Source: Argyresthia goedartella
Taxonomy: Eukaryota; Arthropoda; Insecta; Lepidoptera; Argyresthiidae
Length of the DNA stretch: 64,000 nt
Direction of reading: 5' to 3'
Assembly: GCA_949825045.1 (NCBI GenBank)
Contig: OX463815.1
Span: 26,403,356 to 26,467,355, forward strand
Shown in pieces: positions 44,170-55,214 of the stretch (the stretch's first letter is position 1; each line of letters begins with the position of its first letter). The notes beneath the pieces are model-generated. The model did not search any database. It had not been told where the DNA came from and worked only from the letters and a program-made list of their open reading frames with translations. Position numbers and translations under genes: made by a program.

Positions 44170-45365
44170 TTAATTTAAAGAGCTTGGAACAGATTCCAAG
44201 GAGTACATGTCATTATTATTACACTGCTCAATAGAAGCAGGCGTTTCATTAGTCAAAAACTTGACTGAGTTCAAAATAAAATAAGATAGTGACTGTGCTA
44301 TCTGTTTTGTATAAAACCTAGATAGGTAATACCTATCCTTAGTCAAATAAAAATATTTCCCAATACAAATATTGGTGTCTATGAAATGAAATTTTTCAGT
44401 ATGACGACATGTCAATGTGTGTATAAATGTATTATAATCATGTCTTATATGATTTTCATGTTGTGACAAAGATTGGCTGAAGGGAAACGCAAACAAGATT
44501 ATTCTATCTACATTTTGTAAAGAATTTAATTTGGAAAAGTATTTAGTAATTAGTTTTTTAGATACATTTTCCCTTCTACCAATTAAAATAATTAGGGTGG
44601 TTGGTTCTAAAAACTGCGATGACAACACTTTGTTTAATATTTGTGAATATGTGGCGCCAGGCATACAGTTATTTAATATTGCCTGGCCCACGCGCTGACT
44701 AAGTTGTAAACCCATATTTTTTCCAAGTTCATCGCTGTACATTATATACCTATCCTTTGTCCGAGAGAAGGAGGCGTAATTGATAACACTATTAGTACTC
44801 AAGTCGACTGACGGCGGCGCCTGGGTCAGTATCAGCTGTTCGGCCGGCTGCTCGGCGGGACACACGGTCGGCACGGAACAGTCCGCTGGAGCTTGTTTAC
44901 AATCACAGATGTGATTGTCGGTCAAAGATATGAAAGTGTCATAATTATACTTACACGTCTCCAACAAACTATTCATAGCCGACACATGTTCCTTAATTTC
45001 GTATTGTGCTGACTCATATTTACGTGTAATACTTTGTAATGATGAGTTTAAAATATGCATATCTGACTGGAGTCGCCGTGTGTCACATTCGTACTTTTCT
45101 GTAGTTTTTTCCAAACATAATCTACAATCATCGATTTCGTTATTTAATTCGACACGTTCCTTGCTACAATTTACATTTTTACAAAATATTTTATTTCTAT
45201 TAGCTAGTTTTTGTGTTTTTTTTATATAATTATTCAATTTAACATATATTTCTTTAATTTATTTTTACTACAGCTCATAGTGGTTACTGATTGCGATCTA
45301 TTAGGACTATCACACGCGAGATCACAAGCTGTTAGGTCAATAGTTGGTATGCCAGTTTGGCTCAT
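44170..45365 (-). pseudogene. LINE-A ORF1: coiled coil plus SGNH-like domain
   Basis: The main frame (44170-45237, about 355 codons) starts without an ATG. The frame just upstream (ATG at 45365) encodes MSQTGIPTIDLTACDLACDS and ends KKYMLN at 45234, four bases into the next frame, so ORF1 carries one frameshift near 45237. The protein has a Lys/Cys-rich N-terminus, a predicted coiled coil (RRLQSDMHILNSSLQSITRK region), then an SGNH/esterase-like fold: YSDELGKNMG (serine block), IGRRENVSKK (GxxN-like block) and LTKDRYYLSRFY (position of the D-x-x-H block, with His replaced by Tyr). CR1-type ORF1 proteins are known to carry esterase-like domains that help assemble the RNP. The catalytic set looks incomplete here. 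ORF1 ends LESVPSSLN, 123 bases before the ORF2 GTG. Confidence 0.75.
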
Positions 45366-45460
45366 GACCTCATTATATAAGGCCCTGGTTGTAGCACTGT
45401 CTCGCTGTTCCTCCCGCTCGCTGAGCGATGAGTAGATTCTTTGATGAATAGATTCTACAC

Positions 45461-46700
45461 ACGAGGGTGGTCCCAGAAGTAAGCGGCCTAACAAATATAA
45501 CACAAAATACGAATTATTCGAACACACAAGAACACAAAAAAAAAACGACCCAAAATCATTCGAACAAAACTTATATATTTCACAATATAGTCTTCTTTTA
45601 ACGCAATACACTTCGGCGATGTTCGGTAGCTTCGATACCCTGTTTGTAGGGTCCTGTGTCAAGCTCCTCAAAATAGCCATCAACAGCAGAATCTACCTCT
45701 TTACATAGGCAAATATTTTGCCGCCGAGAATCTTTTTGAAGTTTGGAAACAGAAAATAATCCGAGGGAGCTAGATCTGACTTGTGAACCGGTGCATTGTC
45801 CTGAAGAAACAACGCTTTCTTTTTTGCTAAAATCCGCCGTTATTTCTTAATTTCTTCACTCAAAAATGTTTTATGCTGCAATAGTTTTATGTAGTACGTT
45901 GCTGGTATCTTCTTTTTGAAGATAATCAATCAAAACTATCCCATAATACTGACGCCAGCAGATGAAACTGACTTCGCCTTCTTTGGAGCCGGTTCGCCCT
46001 TTTCAGTCCATTGTTTCGACTGTTCTTTCGTCTCAGGGGTGAAGTGGTGGACCCATGTTTCATCCATCGTGATGAATTGTCGTAAAAAGTCGGCTTTATT
46101 ACGTTGAAATTTCTTCAAACACTGCATCGAATCTTCCTCACGTTGCTGATTTTGTTCAATGGTGAGGAATTGCGGCACCCATCTTGCGCACAGCTTTTTC
46201 ATGACTAAGATTTAAGTCAAAATGCGATGTATAGCACTTTTTGAAATCCTTACAATGTCTGCTAACTCACACTCTTTTATTCTGCGGTCTTCCAATGCTA
46301 CTTTTTGTACTTTTCTGACTATTTCTGGTATAGTCATCTTTTGGTCGACCGCAGCGTCGTTCGTCTTGGCAGCTCGATCGACCTGTTTTGAACTCAGCGA
46401 CCCAATATTTTATTGCTGTGAATGAAGGAGCAGACTTTCCCAGAGTAGAATCCAGCTCAACTTTGATATAGGTTGGATTTAAACCTCTCAAATGAAAGTA
46501 TTGTATGACATATCGATGACCAATTTTGTCCATGTTTGCAAAATCACTCAGATCAATATCGATTAATGGCTATGAAACAAAAACAAAAGAACGTAGATTC
46601 TTCTTTTTTCAAATTTATTCAAAAGATTCGAACTTTCGAATATAAAAAAATAGTATTGCTATCTATATGCAAGGTTACTTACTTTTGAGACCGCCTACGT
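45461..46700 (-). mobile_element. Degenerate mariner (second type)
   Basis: About 1240 bp. The ends are ACGAGGGTGGTCCCAGAAGT on the left and, read inwards from the right, ACGTAGGCGGTCTCAAAAGT, both followed by AAG; about 28-30 bp of imperfect TIR. The left end is directly next to LINE-A. A TA target site is plausible but decayed. This mariner is a different subfamily from that at 2530. Confidence 0.85.
45640..46533 (-). pseudogene. mariner transposase relic with internal deletion
   Basis: Minus strand. The N-terminal domain (46533-46267) has SAPSFTAIKYWVAEFKTGR and RRCGRPKDD. The catalytic domain (46202-45936) has RWVPQFLTIEQ, then ITMDETWVHHFTPETKEQS (first Asp), SKQWTEKGEPAPKKAK and AGVSIMG. 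Further on (about 45830-45700), another frame gives KKALFLQDNAPVHKSDLAPS and DYFLFPNFKKILGGK. Here QDNAPVH (second Asp) is fused directly to DLAPSDY (third Asp), so about 25 residues between them have been deleted and the DD34D spacing is lost. The C-terminal VDGYFEEL remnant lies near 45680. Style fits the mellifera/cecropia type of mariner. Confidence 0.88.
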
Positions 46701-47245
46701 AGGTTTTGAATAAGCAAATGAAAACTTTGTTTAAAATCTTTCAAAACCTTTTTACTCAAATATTATTTTCTCTCTTTTCTTGCAGTTTAGTTAAGGTACT
46801 ATATGCCACTTGAAAAAGAAAAAATTTTCAGAACATTTTTCGAATGCTTATCAAATCTTCAATAAATGAACTGTTTTGAAGGGTTGTGAACTGTATTTTT
46901 CTTTTGTCAGACCGCATGGGACTCGCCCCTGAGAGTATAATCTTTTAAATTTTCGTGTTTCTTAGCCCCTTTCCTAACAATACCTAAAACATATAAGATT
47001 ACTAACTGATACTAGTAGTCAACACCTTCACTTTACTCACAATGCATAATTTATTTGCGGGCCAAGTGTTGTTGCTTTTTTTTTGTTGTTGAATTCAACA
47101 TCGCGAAGTATTCAATGAATTGGTTTGTTGATGTTGCGTTTTGCGGTAGCAACATCGCGAACTTTCCTATGTTTTACTGTTGTTTTGGTATCACCTATTT
47201 TTGGTAGGTTGTTACTTTACAGGGTTTCATAGGTGTACAACTCTC
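46701..47245. other. Unassigned interval
   Basis: AT-rich. 47085-47170 has repeated CAACATCGCGAA strings (three partial copies). Possible continuation of LINE-A 5' sequence beyond the mariner was looked for and not seen. Confidence 0.4.
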
Positions 47246-47248
47246 TGT

Positions 47249-47450
47249 AACGGAAGCTTAAAGAAATTTAGAAGAAGATAGACATAGAATGAACATCCTA
47301 AAAGGCAAGAAATGAAAGAGAGAGTAGAGTGAGTTCTTTTTTATTTTACAAAAAAAACCTAACCTAGCCTAACACTATATACGCGACCTAACATACCTTA
47401 TACATGAGTAAATATCCTGATCCTAGGGGAGTCTATGGGCGCCGTAGAGT
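47249..47450 (+). repeat. LTR-like repeat, copy 1
   Basis: Starts TGTAACGGAAGCTTAAAGAA, continues AGAGAGTAGAGTGAGTTCTT, TAACACTATATACGCGACCT and GGGGAGTCTATGGGCGCCGT. The same series occurs at 51676-51880. A TG start and a purine-rich lead would fit an LTR, but the other end was not fixed. Confidence 0.55.
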
Positions 47451-47452
47451 TG

Positions 47453-47650
47453 GCGTGCCGGTCAGTGGAGGCAGGCGAAAGCAGCAGGCAAGAGTCCCAG
47501 CAGCCGTCTAGCGTGCCGGTCAGTAGAGGCAGACGACTGAAGCAAGCAGAGGGCGCAGAAGCCGTCTGGCGTGCTGGTCTGTAGAGGCAGGCGAAAGCAG
47601 CAGGCAGGAGGCGCAGCACCTGTCTGGCGTGCCGGGCAGTAGAGGCAGAG
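47453..47650 (+). repeat. 58-bp minisatellite, about 3.4 units
   Basis: Units start at 47453, 47511, 47569 and 47627 with GCGTGCCGGTCAGTRGAGGC; period exactly 58 bp. It lies inside or next to the LTR-like repeat and is absent from the related copy at 51676. Confidence 0.92.
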
Positions 47651-49619
47651 TTGTTGACACAGAGTTCTTCAGAGATTCCTGGGCCGCCTCTTCTGAAAAG
47701 TCCGTGGGGCTGCAAAGTACAGGGTTAATTTCCTTGACAATTGAGACTTGACATGTCGCCCGTATGTCGCCCTCATAAAAAAAAAATGTAGTTAAATGCC
47801 GTGATCTTCAGATTATTTTGCGAATAAACTCGCTGACATTTTGTGTTATGGCGAAGCTCATGAAAACGGAAAAGCCGCTTTAGCAATAGACCGAAAGCGA
47901 TTCCCGGAGGGCGACGCAAAAATCACGATTCTTGTATGGGGAATTGGGGACCCCTGTTAATATTTGGGGTTATACCCGAAAGGTGTCAAACGGGACCCTT
48001 TTAAGCCTCCACTGGCCTTCTATACGTCTGTCTGTTTATCTGTCTGGCGGTTAGCTCTGTGAAACAACAAACATAGAGAGTTAAATATATTTTTAATGAT
48101 GTGCACCACGATCAATATTTTCATTTTTATTTTGTGTTTCCTGTCTATGATAAAACTTTTACACAAGTTTGTTGATTTTAAATGATTGTGTTTGATACTA
48201 AACTAAACACTGTGAAATAAAAAAGTGATAAAATGTCTTTATTTGTATCAGAAATGGCATGGTAAAAAAGGCAAAGTGGCGAATTTCCATTAAAAATAAT
48301 GTTATTTTTCCCCAAGCCCAAAATTTTTTAAGAGTTTTAATGAGACCTATCACTGGCTCCGAGGTTATCTATTATTTTGAGATATCCTGTATATGATAAA
48401 ACATCTATGAATCATATTTATTCATATGATATTGTATTTTGACATATTAACATTGAGCTACTATAATAGTAGTTAAATGCATATGATTTATATCGTCCTG
48501 GATCAAAGATTGTTTAACATTTTTGTCAGATAGTTAATTGAAACAGGTCTTGCCATAATTTATTTTCATTATATCCTGATAAATAATCCGTCCATAAAAC
48601 AATTTAATATTACCTATGTAGTTGTTGTTATTATTGCCTAACTGTGATGATGATGATAACAGTACAACTCTAAAATTTTGGCATAAGTTAAGAATGTGCT
48701 TAGTGGAATTCCAATAATTCTAAAATCCAACACTGCTGAACTAAAAAATACTACTGCCGGGCGGCTGGGAGATCAACTGTTTTGGTAAAAAATAGGATCG
48801 AAGAACTATGTTAATGAAATACCCAGATGTGATCCAAGAGGTCATCTATATATTCAGCATTGAGTAAATAATCACAACGTCCTATTTGTCAGTTTCAATC
48901 AATAAAGATTGATCTAAATGCCAAGTTCTATCCTAATATTCCATTTTACCGAATTATGGTATTCGGTGAACTTGCGATAGAGGGGGGATAAATAGCATAA
49001 ATGGTGTGTGACTTAACCATGTATGCTTTCTCTAAGTTCATCGACACCCGATCAGTCATTCAATATTTCATATGATTTGGAGGCAACATCAGGCAAATAT
49101 GCGGTCATTCACTCATCTTGCGGGTCTAAATATAAAATGAATGGCTTTCGTATGTCGTATTAGACCCTCAAAGTGTTTCGTCCGCATCCCAATTTGCATA
49201 GACATAACACAAATATTATTACACAGAATAAATACAGTAGGTAGGTAATGTCTGCGTTACTACCATAACATCATAGGTCACAACGAACAATAATGTCTGA
49301 CTAACTTTAGAATTGTATTTGCAGTTTGGACCTTCATGTCCACTATGTGTCCACATGGGCTAGCCTCCTGTCACACAAACTGTCTTTCACCCACCCTGTA
49401 TGGGAAAAGGTATCACACTATGTTTATTTTTCACTATTGCATTCTCATTTTGCGGCATTCGCTGAAAAAATGCAAATGAGTGTCAGTCTTCGCATTGAGT
49501 TCTCGTGATTTGTTGAAACAACTTGAATCGTCTTGTCTTTATACTTAGGCAACTTCAAGCGTATGGTTTATACATACATAAAGATCTTGTAACCGGTATG
49601 TACTATATACTGTATAGTA
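47651..49619. other. Unassigned 2-kb interval
   Basis: 47683-47715 (GGGCCGCCTCTTCTGAAAAG, TCCGTGGGG) is one unit of the GCCCGTGGGG family seen at 27190-28875. The rest is AT-rich without a recognisable gene. Confidence 0.45.
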
Positions 49620-49745
49620 TTTTTACATTGATTCTGGCCCCACGCTGGGATACCCGGTGTCTTGGGAACCAGAGTCAGTGACGTCACAAACTCGGTCTTT
49701 ATTTTTTCTTCTTCCCCAGATCCGAACGCGGATTCGTATGTAACC
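49620..49745 (-). mobile_element. Decayed tRNA-derived SINE
   Basis: TCTGGCCCCACGCTGGGATA, CCAGAGTCAGTGACGTCACA and a head remnant CCAGATCCGAACGCGGATTC; same order as 34775-34967. Confidence 0.65.
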
Positions 49746-50184
49746 GGTTGCAGCCTCAGGTGGAATTTTACACACCGGATCACAATTTGATTTAACGAAA
49801 ATAACTCCTGACGTAACATATTAAGGTTCATAATATCAATCAGATGCGGTCATATATTTTTTGTAGTTTTGTTTGGTGGTGTGCATTCATAGCAAGACCT
49901 TGCAATTACAGGGGGAAAACCGTTGTTCATAGGAGATATTCCACTTTTGCTACAGTTTTGTTGTTATAAAGAATGAGTTACATATGTATACTTTCTATAA
50001 CAATATAGAAGGTTATGCCAAATTGTGGTAAGAGGAGACTGTGGCAATAGTGGAATAACCCGAACCCCGATAGCTCAGGCTACTTACTAACCTTGGTACC
50101 TAAATATAACTTAAACATTTTGATTTTAAGTCTGTTCAAATGTCAAATTCTTTGATCTCTTTGTGTTGAATTTCTGGCTATCAT

Positions 50185-50312
50185 GGGTGCAGCGGATATT
50201 CAAAATACTTTTTTTACAGAAAAGAGCTATTCGGGAAATGTATTATTTAAAACGCACAGACTCCCTTCCTCTCCTTATCCCAGATTACAATGTAGAGAAG
50301 AGGCAAAAAAAA
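50185..50312 (+). pseudogene. LINE family B scrap
   Basis: GCAGCGGATATTCAAAATAC (AADIQ), AGAAAAGAGCTATTCGG and ACGCACAGACTCCC correspond to 16970-17045. It then jumps directly to the 3' UTR string ACAATGTAGAGAAGAGGCAA, so about 450 bp were deleted. Confidence 0.8.
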
Positions 50313-50322
50313 ACGTTTTAGT

Positions 50323-50324
<2 letters not shown>

Positions 50325-50398
<74 letters not shown>
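50325..50398. repeat. (AC)37 microsatellite
   Basis: 74 bp of uninterrupted AC, immediately downstream of the LINE-B 3' UTR scrap. Confidence 0.98.
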
Positions 50399-50400
<2 letters not shown>

Positions 50401-50445
50401 TGCCTCTGCCTCTTCGTATGGGAAAAGGAGTGACGCTATGATGTT
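50399..50445 (-). repeat. Dispersed lepidopteran repeat, inverted head
   Basis: TGTGCCTCTGCCTCTTCGTA, TGGGAAAAGGAGTGACGCTA; complement of the 28310 head. The distal motif (GGGGTTAGCCCATCGCCGCA) is at 50715 but in the opposite orientation, about 270 bp away. Confidence 0.7.
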
Positions 50446-50684
50446 GTTGTTATTTTTGTTGGGGTGTAGTGGCTTTTAAGCTTCTGCAGCTTGGAAATGG
50501 GCACTCTTAGAGAAAAACTCATAAAATTAAGAAGTATAAGAAGCAGAAAGAAGAATACAATTCTGTGTGTACTGTCTGAGTAATGAATTCTTCGAATTCG
50601 GTCAAAGACACTCCTCACAAATGTCAATCTTATAATTTCCTGTAATTGGCGTTTGAATTTACCCATAAATTGTGTGTCCATGTT

Positions 50685-50790
50685 TATCCAGTAATTCATT
50701 ACTCCATTTGCGTGACAAGGGGTTAGCCCATCGCCGCAGCTATGGTGTAATTAAGGCGAAATTTAAGTAGGAATCTCAATATTTTCCATC
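50685..50790 (+). repeat. Dispersed lepidopteran repeat, distal part
   Basis: TTCATTACTCCATTTGCGTG, ACAAGGGGTTAGCCCATCGC, CGCAGCTATGGTGTAATTAA; matches 28365-28430. Confidence 0.7.
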
Positions 50791-51675
50791 ACCGTTAGAA
50801 CTTCAGTAGAATGCACTTAATTTTAGGATAAATTGCTTATTTCATTGGCGTGGTCAGAAGTAGTCAGCACCGGCTCTTGAACCTGCATCTCCTACGTGAG
50901 AAGGAATCGTGAATCTCACTTGACCATGGAGCTCTTCATCTTCATGGACGACTATATTTCAGTTATTTACAAAGTTGGGAAACCAAATAGATTTTTGACC
51001 ATCATGGTTTCCCAGTATTTGGGTTGACCGAATTTTTGTGTTTTGGTACCCGTTAGACGCAAAATTTTAATCAGTTAGACAGTAACTTTTCGCCAGGATG
51101 CACCGTTAAGAATTAATGAGCGAGAAACCAAAAAAAAAAACAACATTTCCAGGTTTTTTGCTGCCAAAAGTTGTCCCGTCGTGTTACCAATTTTGATATT
51201 TACTCAAGTATATCTACTAGATAACAAAAAAATATGCACCACCTTTCGTAACAAATCCTTCAGTCATCTAATGACGTAAATGACAATGTATGTAACCACA
51301 TACCTACCGATTCAAAGGTGACGTCTCCGTTTCTGCGTGATCCGCTTCATTATCGACTTAAACAAACAATTAAAAAACAATTTCGATTAACTTTATACGT
51401 CAATCGTTGTTACTAATTACCCTTACTAATAGTTCAGGTAATGGATTTATTGTGACAACATGCTGACGATTTCGAAGGAGTGCTTTCAAACACAACGTAA
51501 CATTTACAAACAGGCAAGCCATTGTTAAAAGCATTCATTGCATTAAAAGTGCATCAATAATAGAGAATGTAATGTGAAAGAATGTAAAAAAACGAAACAG
51601 AAATGTACCTAAAGAATAGACAAGGCAATCACTGCGTGAAATTATTTTTTAAATAATGTTACGGATACCCCCCTG
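50791..51675. other. Unassigned interval
   Basis: No coding or repeat signal found. Confidence 0.4.
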
Positions 51676-51880
51676 TAACGGAAGCCTACGAGAAATTCAG
51701 AGGAAGATGGAAATTTAGAATGTTCTAAGGTCAAAAGGAGAGAGAGTATTAGTAGAGTGAGTTTTATTTATTCTACACTATTTTCATAAGACTATTTACC
51801 ACCTAACACTAAACTACGACCTAACAATATCCAGGCTCTGGGGAGAGTCCCCACGGGCGTCGTAGAGTTGATATTTGAAG
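51676..51880 (+). repeat. LTR-like repeat, copy 2
   Basis: TGTAACGGAAGCCTACGAGA, GAGTAGAGTGAGTTTTATTT analogue, CCTAACACTAAACTACGACC and AGTCCCCACGGGCGTCGTAG. Same orientation and order as 47249-47450, 4.4 kb away. Confidence 0.55.
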
Positions 51881-51925
51881 AAGGAATAGCAACTGCCTCA
51901 GAAGATTGGTTTGGCAGAGTTCCTG

Positions 51926-51993
51926 GCGGGCAGAGCTAGTAGGCTGGACGTGTAGCTCTGCTGCCACACGTCCAGCCTACTAGCTCTGCCCGC
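51926..51993. repeat. Perfect hairpin, 28-bp arms
   Basis: Arms 51926-51953 (starts GCGGGCAGAGCTAGTAGGCT) and 51966-51993, loop AGCTCTGCTGCC. Part of the left arm (GAGCTAGTAGGCT) recurs at 52008. Confidence 0.95.
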
Positions 51994-52345
51994 AGATGTT
52001 CCAGGGGAGCTAGTAGGCTAGGGGTATAGCAACAGTCGCAGAAGATCCAGCAGGTGGAAGTGTAGCTGTCTTGTTGTACTTGTCTCTATTGATAGCTCGA
52101 AGTATTTCCCTTTTCCTTTCTTAGGTCGAGATTTGTTAGGAAAACTCGGATCAATTCCAAGGTTCATATTTCATTTTATTTATTCATATTGACGTAATAT
52201 CCCAGAGTACAGGAAACTATAATTCTAAGGAGGAAGGTCAACTTAGTAGATAAGAACATAAATCAGACAGAATATTGACAATCAATGCACAACAACAATT
52301 TGACAGTATACTCGCATAAAAAAATTGAAGTGAAGAAAATAAATA

Positions 52346-52575
52346 CACTGACGAGTAATGAAAAAGTTCCACCCAAAAAATGCCGACAAAAACCTTAATA
52401 TCTCCTAAGACATAGAACCTAGCTTCATAAATTAAAAAGTACGTTTTTAATTGGTAATATTCTGATGCGCTGTTAAATGTACTTCAATATTGCAGACGGC
52501 GTCATTAAGCTAGCCTCTCCCATTTAGGAGTAATTTGGTGCTATATCACTGGAACTTTTTCATTGCTCGTCAGTG
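52346..52575. mobile_element. 230-bp Tc1/mariner-type MITE
   Basis: TIRs of 26 bp: CACTGACGAGTAATGAAAAA then GTTCCA on the left; the right end is the complement with one mismatch (C for T). TA duplication at 52344-52345 and 52576-52577. No ORF. Confidence 0.93.
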
Positions 52576-52577
52576 TA

Positions 52578-53029
52578 CAAGTGCCAATAACGTAAGCCCT
52601 TTTGTAAGGCTTAACTATACAATGTGAATATTCATAAAGAGCACATAACGATCTGGGTTGAAGAACATCGAAATTCATCGAAAAAAAAACTCATCCCTTC
52701 CATTTTTTTAGCCATTTTAATATTGAAATGCGCTATCTGGGTACCAACTGCAAAAAAATATAACTTCGGAATGGAAGGGTTTTTCGTAGTGAAATTGACT
52801 GATTCGTGAAAGACACGTAGTGCTGCAAGTAATAAAAAGTTGCAGAAAAAGTGGTAACTGTAAACTAAAATTACGCTTTGTTTATGAAATAATAGTGTTT
52901 TTTGTGTAATTGCAGATTTCCACAAATTTGGTGCCCAAAATGGATTTATTTTATCACGAAATTCTTAATTTTGTTAGCTTTTAGACGACACCAAAGTTGT
53001 GTTTCTAAATCATAAACTTTTTCTTTTTA
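52578..53029. other. Unassigned interval
   Basis: No feature supported. Confidence 0.4.
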
Positions 53030-53190
53030 ATCATTACATTATACCTATTTTCACTTTTCGGAGTATGTAGCCCAGATAATGTACCCACTGAGAGGCACAG
53101 GCCTTTTATGGATATGCGTAAGTTTGAGTCACACCTCATCAAGCTGGCTCAGTGCGGGTGGATGGGCGAAGATAATAAATAATTGTACTT
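53030..53190 (+). repeat. Repeat, left member of inverted pair
   Basis: TGTAGCCCAGATAATGTACC, CACTGAGAGGCACAGGCCTT, GAGTCACACCTCATCAAGCT, GCGGGTGGATGGGCGAAGAT. The complement of this series is found at 55445-55530 and, after an insertion, at 56036-56100. Confidence 0.8.
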
Positions 53191-53499
53191 TGGGCCCAAA
53201 GTGGCAATAAAAATAGTTAATTACTTATTTAATTCAACTAACAGAAATTTATTACAACAGATAAATTCATCAGTTTTTTGAAGCACACACACTCTTGTAG
53301 TTAAAGGCACAGGTTGAGCCAAACAAAATTTTTACAAAAGTCAACGTTTTTTAATTTGAGGTTGTAGATCAAATACAATCAACCTCTTTGCTACGAGTAT
53401 GTTCTGGCGACAAGAACGCATTTTTTGTTTTTCACTGATTTTTCTCCGAACAATGGAGAAAAGTTTCGTCAGTTGCTCTGATAGTTGCTTAAAGTTTCT

Positions 53500-54560
53500 T
53501 CTGCTCAATTTTTTTTGGATATGCAGCGTTTTGCTGAATTCTCTCCCGCTAAAATAGCCAACATCCATTATTATTATGGTATGTCACGTGGAAAGTCGAG
53601 AGGCGCAAGAACCGTATATATTGCTGCCTTCCCCGACCGCGCGGAACTTTCAAGAAGTTCATAGAAGACTCTCCTTGACTGGACTTGGCTTGAATCGTGA
53701 TCGTCGAGAACCAGGAGTTCGATATGTAAAATCGACGTTTCCGTGGAAGATGCAATCTCAAGGAGTTTATATGCGGATCAGCACAAGCATCAGCACAAGA
53801 CGTTTGGCAGCACAATATGGCCTCTCTCAGAGAATTGTCTGGCGAATTTTAAGGAAGTAGGATCTTCACCCGTAGCACTATCAACAAGTGCATCATCTCC
53901 ATGAAGATGTTGACAACGTTCCGAGATGCGTCATGTTGGCATGGATCCAAAGGAGGACCTCTACCGACCTCGAATTTTCCAAGAAATTTTTGTGGATGGA
54001 CGAGGCAACATTTAACAGAGATGGCATCACAAAATGCCGAAACCAGCTCAACTGGTCCCGTTAGGGTCAAAATCCAAACTTGGAAAAGTGCTCCTCATTC
54101 CACGTGAGGTTTTCTATTAACGTATCGATAGGGCTCGTAGACAACTTGCTGATTAGTCCTGTAATATTACCAAGTGTTTTGAGGGGCCAACGTTTTCTGG
54201 CGCTTTTGCAGGACGAGTTACCTATATTATATTTGTTGGAAGAGGTCCAATCGGTGTTAGACAAGATATGTACCTACAAATTAACGGCTGCGCAGCTCAT
54301 AACTTCATGCCTGTGGGGACATATTTGAATGAAAAGTTTCCAAATCGATGGATTGGTCGGCAAGGGCCCGTAGGATGGCCTCCTCACACTACTAGACTAT
54401 TTTTTATGGGTCACGATGAAACAAAAAACATATAATCAAGACGGAAGCAGAGTTAAGAGAGATCGGTTTCTAAGTTGCGCCAGCGCCATCCGAAACGACC
54501 CAGACTTGATTAGAGAGCAGCAAATTTTGTTTTAATCAGCATTGTGTCTTCAACAACAAG
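53500..54560 (+). pseudogene. IS630/Tc1-like transposase relic (DUF4817 type)
   Basis: Plus-strand remains in several frames. N-terminus: FSPAKIANIHYYYGMSRGKS, the YxxxHxxYG-like entry of the DUF4817 helix-turn-helix, then NFQEVHRRLSLTG. Second domain: STRRLAAQYGLSQRIVWRIL, then DLHPYHYQQVHHLHEDV. Catalytic part: KKFLWMDEATFNRDGITKCR (first Asp in the DEATF box), NQLNW, FHVRFSINVSIGLVDNLLI, then FPNRWIGRQGPVGWPPHTTR and LFFMGHDE (third-acid region, in the family SPDL...LDFFLWGH). The QHDGAPAHF-like block with the second Asp is degraded near 54290. This order is common to a large insect transposase family; the name DUF4817 is from memory of that family. Inverted repeats at 53030 and 55445 flank it. 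Confidence 0.78.
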
Positions 54561-54745
54561 AGGGACACTTTGAAAACCTCAGGCATTAATATCTTTTTTC
54601 ACACCTTTCATTCGGAAAAGTAAGTTTTGCTCCACGATGAGAGGGAGCAAAATGCTACTTTTCTGTTCAAGCTACTTTTTTAATTTATTCATTGGCATGT
54701 AGCATTTACGCAATGTACCTATTGAACACAGATTAAAATAATCGA

Positions 54746-54794
54746 ATGTAATTATGAAATTACATTACAATCGACTACGATGACGTAGTCGATT
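54746..54794. repeat. Two adjacent hairpins with the same ATGA loop
   Basis: ATGTAATT-ATGA-AATTACAT (54746-54765) and AATCGACTACG-ATGA-CGTAGTCGATT (54769-54794), 3 bases apart. Confidence 0.85.
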
Positions 54795-55151
54795 AAAAAC
54801 CAACATGTTTCAAGTTTTAACTTTATCAACTTATATGAAAATTTATGAATTTTTCGTGATATAAAAAAAAAGTCTTAATAAATTATTTGTGTTACTGAAA
54901 TCAAAACTATCGATGACTGTTATTATGATATAATGAATATTGATATCCGAAACCTTTGTAATATTCGATTCGATTATTTTTTCACATTAGTAAAAGTACA
55001 CAGGAATATTTTATCTGTCTGACCTTTCCCTAATTTAAATTAAATGCTCTAAAAAAATATACTTTGAATTATACTTTCACCACTTAGTAATCGAACAACG
55101 TAAACATTTTTTTTATAATGGTGGATTGTGAACCACCATAGTCGGTGTGAA

Positions 55152-55181
55152 AAGTTGTATGTGTGGTGACACATACAACTT
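55152..55181. repeat. Hairpin AAGTTGTATGTGT
   Basis: 13-bp perfect arms with loop GGTG. Confidence 0.9.
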
Positions 55182-55214
55182 ACACTCAGGAGCAAAATTA
55201 TTTTCGTCATGGGC

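Larger units (their letters stand above)
40985..45460 (-). mobile_element. Near full-length LINE family A (CR1/Jockey-type)
   Basis: A minus-strand non-LTR retrotransposon of about 4.5 kb. In transcription order: ORF1 (about 45365-44170, one frameshift), ORF2 (44047-41228, open), 3' UTR (41227-40990) and an ATTTG-type microsatellite tail (40985-41010 on the plus strand reads CAAATCAAATCAAATC). Its 5' edge is at or near the TIR of the mariner at 45461. No target duplication could be confirmed because the 5' boundary coincides with that mariner. A 5'-truncated sister lies at 35105-35333. Confidence 0.9.

Noticed and set aside
47398..47715. 105-codon minus-strand ORF with repeated sequence
   Set aside because: It is the translation of a 58-bp minisatellite; 58 is not a multiple of 3, so the repeats fall in changing frames.
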